DNA from: Streptomyces megasporus
Lineage (GTDB): Bacteria; Actinomycetota; Actinomycetes; Streptomycetales; Streptomycetaceae
Length of the DNA: 64,000 nucleotides
Reading direction: 5' to 3'
Assembly: GCF_000718985.1 (NCBI RefSeq)
Contig: NZ_JODL01000003.1
Location: forward strand, 186,001 to 250,000
Shown: positions 63,032 through 64,000 of the stretch, in pieces
Numbering within the stretch: the stretch's first letter is position 1
Layout of the letters: each line of letters begins with the position of its first letter
The notes under the pieces: model-generated
Seen by the model: the letters and a program-made list of their open reading frames with translations, nothing else
What the model was told of the DNA's origin: nothing
The model's database searches: none
Position numbers and translations under genes: made by a program

Positions 63032-64000
63032 ATGAACCAAGACCTCCGCCGCAGAGCCCGCATCCGCTCCCTGCTGGCCCTGGGCGTCAGCGCGACCCTC
63101 GCCCTCACCGCCACCGCCTGCGGCGACTCGGGCACCGAGGCCGGCAGCGAGGGAGACGGCAAGGGCAAGATCGTCTTCTGGGACAACAACGGTGGCGTGC
63201 GCACCGACGTCTGGAAGAAGATCATCGCCGAGTTCGAGAAGGAGAACCCGGACATCGACGTCGAGTACGTCGGCATACCGATCGCCGACGTGCAGTCCAA
63301 GTACGACACCGCCATCCAGGGCGGCGGCGACAGCCTGCCGGACGTCGGCATGGTCGGCACCGCCTACCTCGCCAACATGGTCGCCCAGGGGGCGCTCGAA
63401 CCGGTCACCGACCGGATCGAGGACAGCTCGCTGAAGGGCAAGCTGGTCAAGGGCATGGTCGACAGCGTCGAGGCCGCCGGCGGTCAGGACGGAGAACTGT
63501 TCACCGTCCCGACCTCGGCCAACCAGGGCGTGCTGTGGTACCGCACCGACCTGTTCGACAAGGCCGGCCTGGAGCCCCCCACCACGTGGGAGAACTTCTA
63601 CAAGGCCGCCGAGGAGCTGACGGACAAGAAGAACAACCGCTTCGGCTTCACCATCCGAGGCGGCGCGGGCTCCATCGCCCAGGCGCTGGAGATGATGTAC
63701 GCCCAGTCCGGCATCGACAGCTTCTGGGACGGCGACAAGACCACCGTCAACGCCCCCGAGAACGTCAAGGCCCTGGAGAAGTACGCCGCCCTGTACAACA
63801 AGGTCACGCCCAAGGCCGACCTGAACAACGACTTCACCAAGATGGTCGCCACCTTCACCGGCGGCGAGGTCGGCATGCTCCAGCACAACCTGGGCTCCTA
63901 CACCGACCACGTGAAGGCGTTCGGCGAGGAGAAGATCGACGGACTGCCGATGCCGCCCTCCGAGGACGGCGGCCCGCGCACCATGGTCTCCAACCCGGTC
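63032..64000 (+). CDS. Sugar ABC transporter substrate-binding lipoprotein (partial)
   Basis: The first 323 residues are visible; the gene runs off the right edge. The signal peptide RRRARIRSLLALGVSATLALTATAC ends in a lipobox with Cys30. The mature part is a cluster-1 extracellular binding protein: GKIVFWDNNGGVRTDVWKKIIAEFEKENPDIDVEYVG, then SLPDVGMVGTAYLANMVAQGALEPVT, then TVPTSANQGVLWYRTDLFDKAGLEPPTTWENFYKAAEEL. It should capture the sugar for the two permeases at 57.2-59.0 kb. Its position after the enzymes, not before the permeases, is unusual. Confidence 0.93.
   Translation, partial: MNQDLRRRARIRSLLALGVSATLALTATACGDSGTEAGSEGDGKGKIVFWDNNGGVRTDVWKKIIAEFEKENPDIDVEYVGIPIADVQSKYDTAIQGGGDSLPDVGMVGTAYLANMVAQGALEPVTDRIEDSSLKGKLVKGMVDSVEAAGGQDGELFTVPTSANQGVLWYRTDLFDKAGLEPPTTWENFYKAAEELTDKKNNRFGFTIRGGAGSIAQALEMMYAQSGIDSFWDGDKTTVNAPENVKALEKYAALYNKVTPKADLNNDFTKMVATFTGGEVGMLQHNLGSYTDHVKAFGEEKIDGLPMPPSEDGGPRTMVSNPV

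Overview
The window is high-GC chromosomal DNA (strong G/C bias at third codon positions) from a Streptomyces or very close relative. The evidence is the gene order uvrA - uvrC - rapZ - yvcK - whiA - gap - pgk - tpiA - secG - rbpA-like - pgi, the pentose-phosphate block with opcA, the sufR-led suf operon, and a conservon. As I recall it, this is the core-chromosome order around SCO1958 down to about SCO1896 in S. coelicolor. No rRNA, tRNA, CRISPR array, insertion sequence or prophage was seen.

Layout. 0-0.9 kb: a partial secreted protein and a Tat/lipobox Rieske protein. 1-7.7 kb: excision repair (uvrA, uvrC) around a mycothiol-type DinB-fold protein and an MBL-fold hydrolase. 7.7-10.7 kb: rapZ-yvcK-whiA, tightly overlapped. 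10.9-17 kb: glycolysis (gap, pgk, tpiA, pgi) with secG and an RbpA-like protein. 17-23.8 kb: tkt-tal-zwf-opcA-pgl on the minus strand, translationally coupled from tal onward. 24.2-28.8 kb: heme A synthesis (ctaB, ctaA) and an ABC-2 exporter. 29.1-36.1 kb: sufR-sufB-sufD-Rieske-sufC-sufS-sufU-DUF59. 36.2-40.4 kb: a conservon (CvnA-D-like plus P450). 40.8-43.6 kb: dapD and dapA flanking an EI24 membrane protein. 43.7-53.5 kb: a mixed region with a Uma2-type protein, a secreted nuclease, a conserved unknown, PhoX, a tandem TerD protein, a GlsB-type membrane protein and an unrecognised 403-aa protein. 53.5-64 kb: a GntR-controlled sugar / sugar-acid catabolic locus that runs off the end.

How it works together. 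Most of the window is housekeeping. Carbon flows through pgi/gap/pgk/tpiA and zwf/pgl/tal/tkt, with OpcA as partner of G6P dehydrogenase. Heme A and Fe-S biogenesis support respiration. The part least like known systems is the 53.5-64 kb locus. It has a clear promoter-operator, a DHDPS-fold enzyme with an altered active-site loop, an IlvD/Edd dehydratase resembling L-arabinonate dehydratase, an ABC importer, a Gfo/Idh/MocA oxidoreductase, a PmoA-like (DUF6807) protein and a cytoplasmic GH43 enzyme. I infer import of a short pentose-containing glycoside, intracellular cleavage and non-phosphorylative (sugar-acid) breakdown. The exact substrate cannot be read from sequence.

Non-coding structure is rich: several near-perfect palindromic terminators between convergent genes, an exact SufR-type operator, a PHO-box-like direct repeat before phoX, several probable leaderless promoters, and two intergenic arrays of 9-bp tandem repeats.
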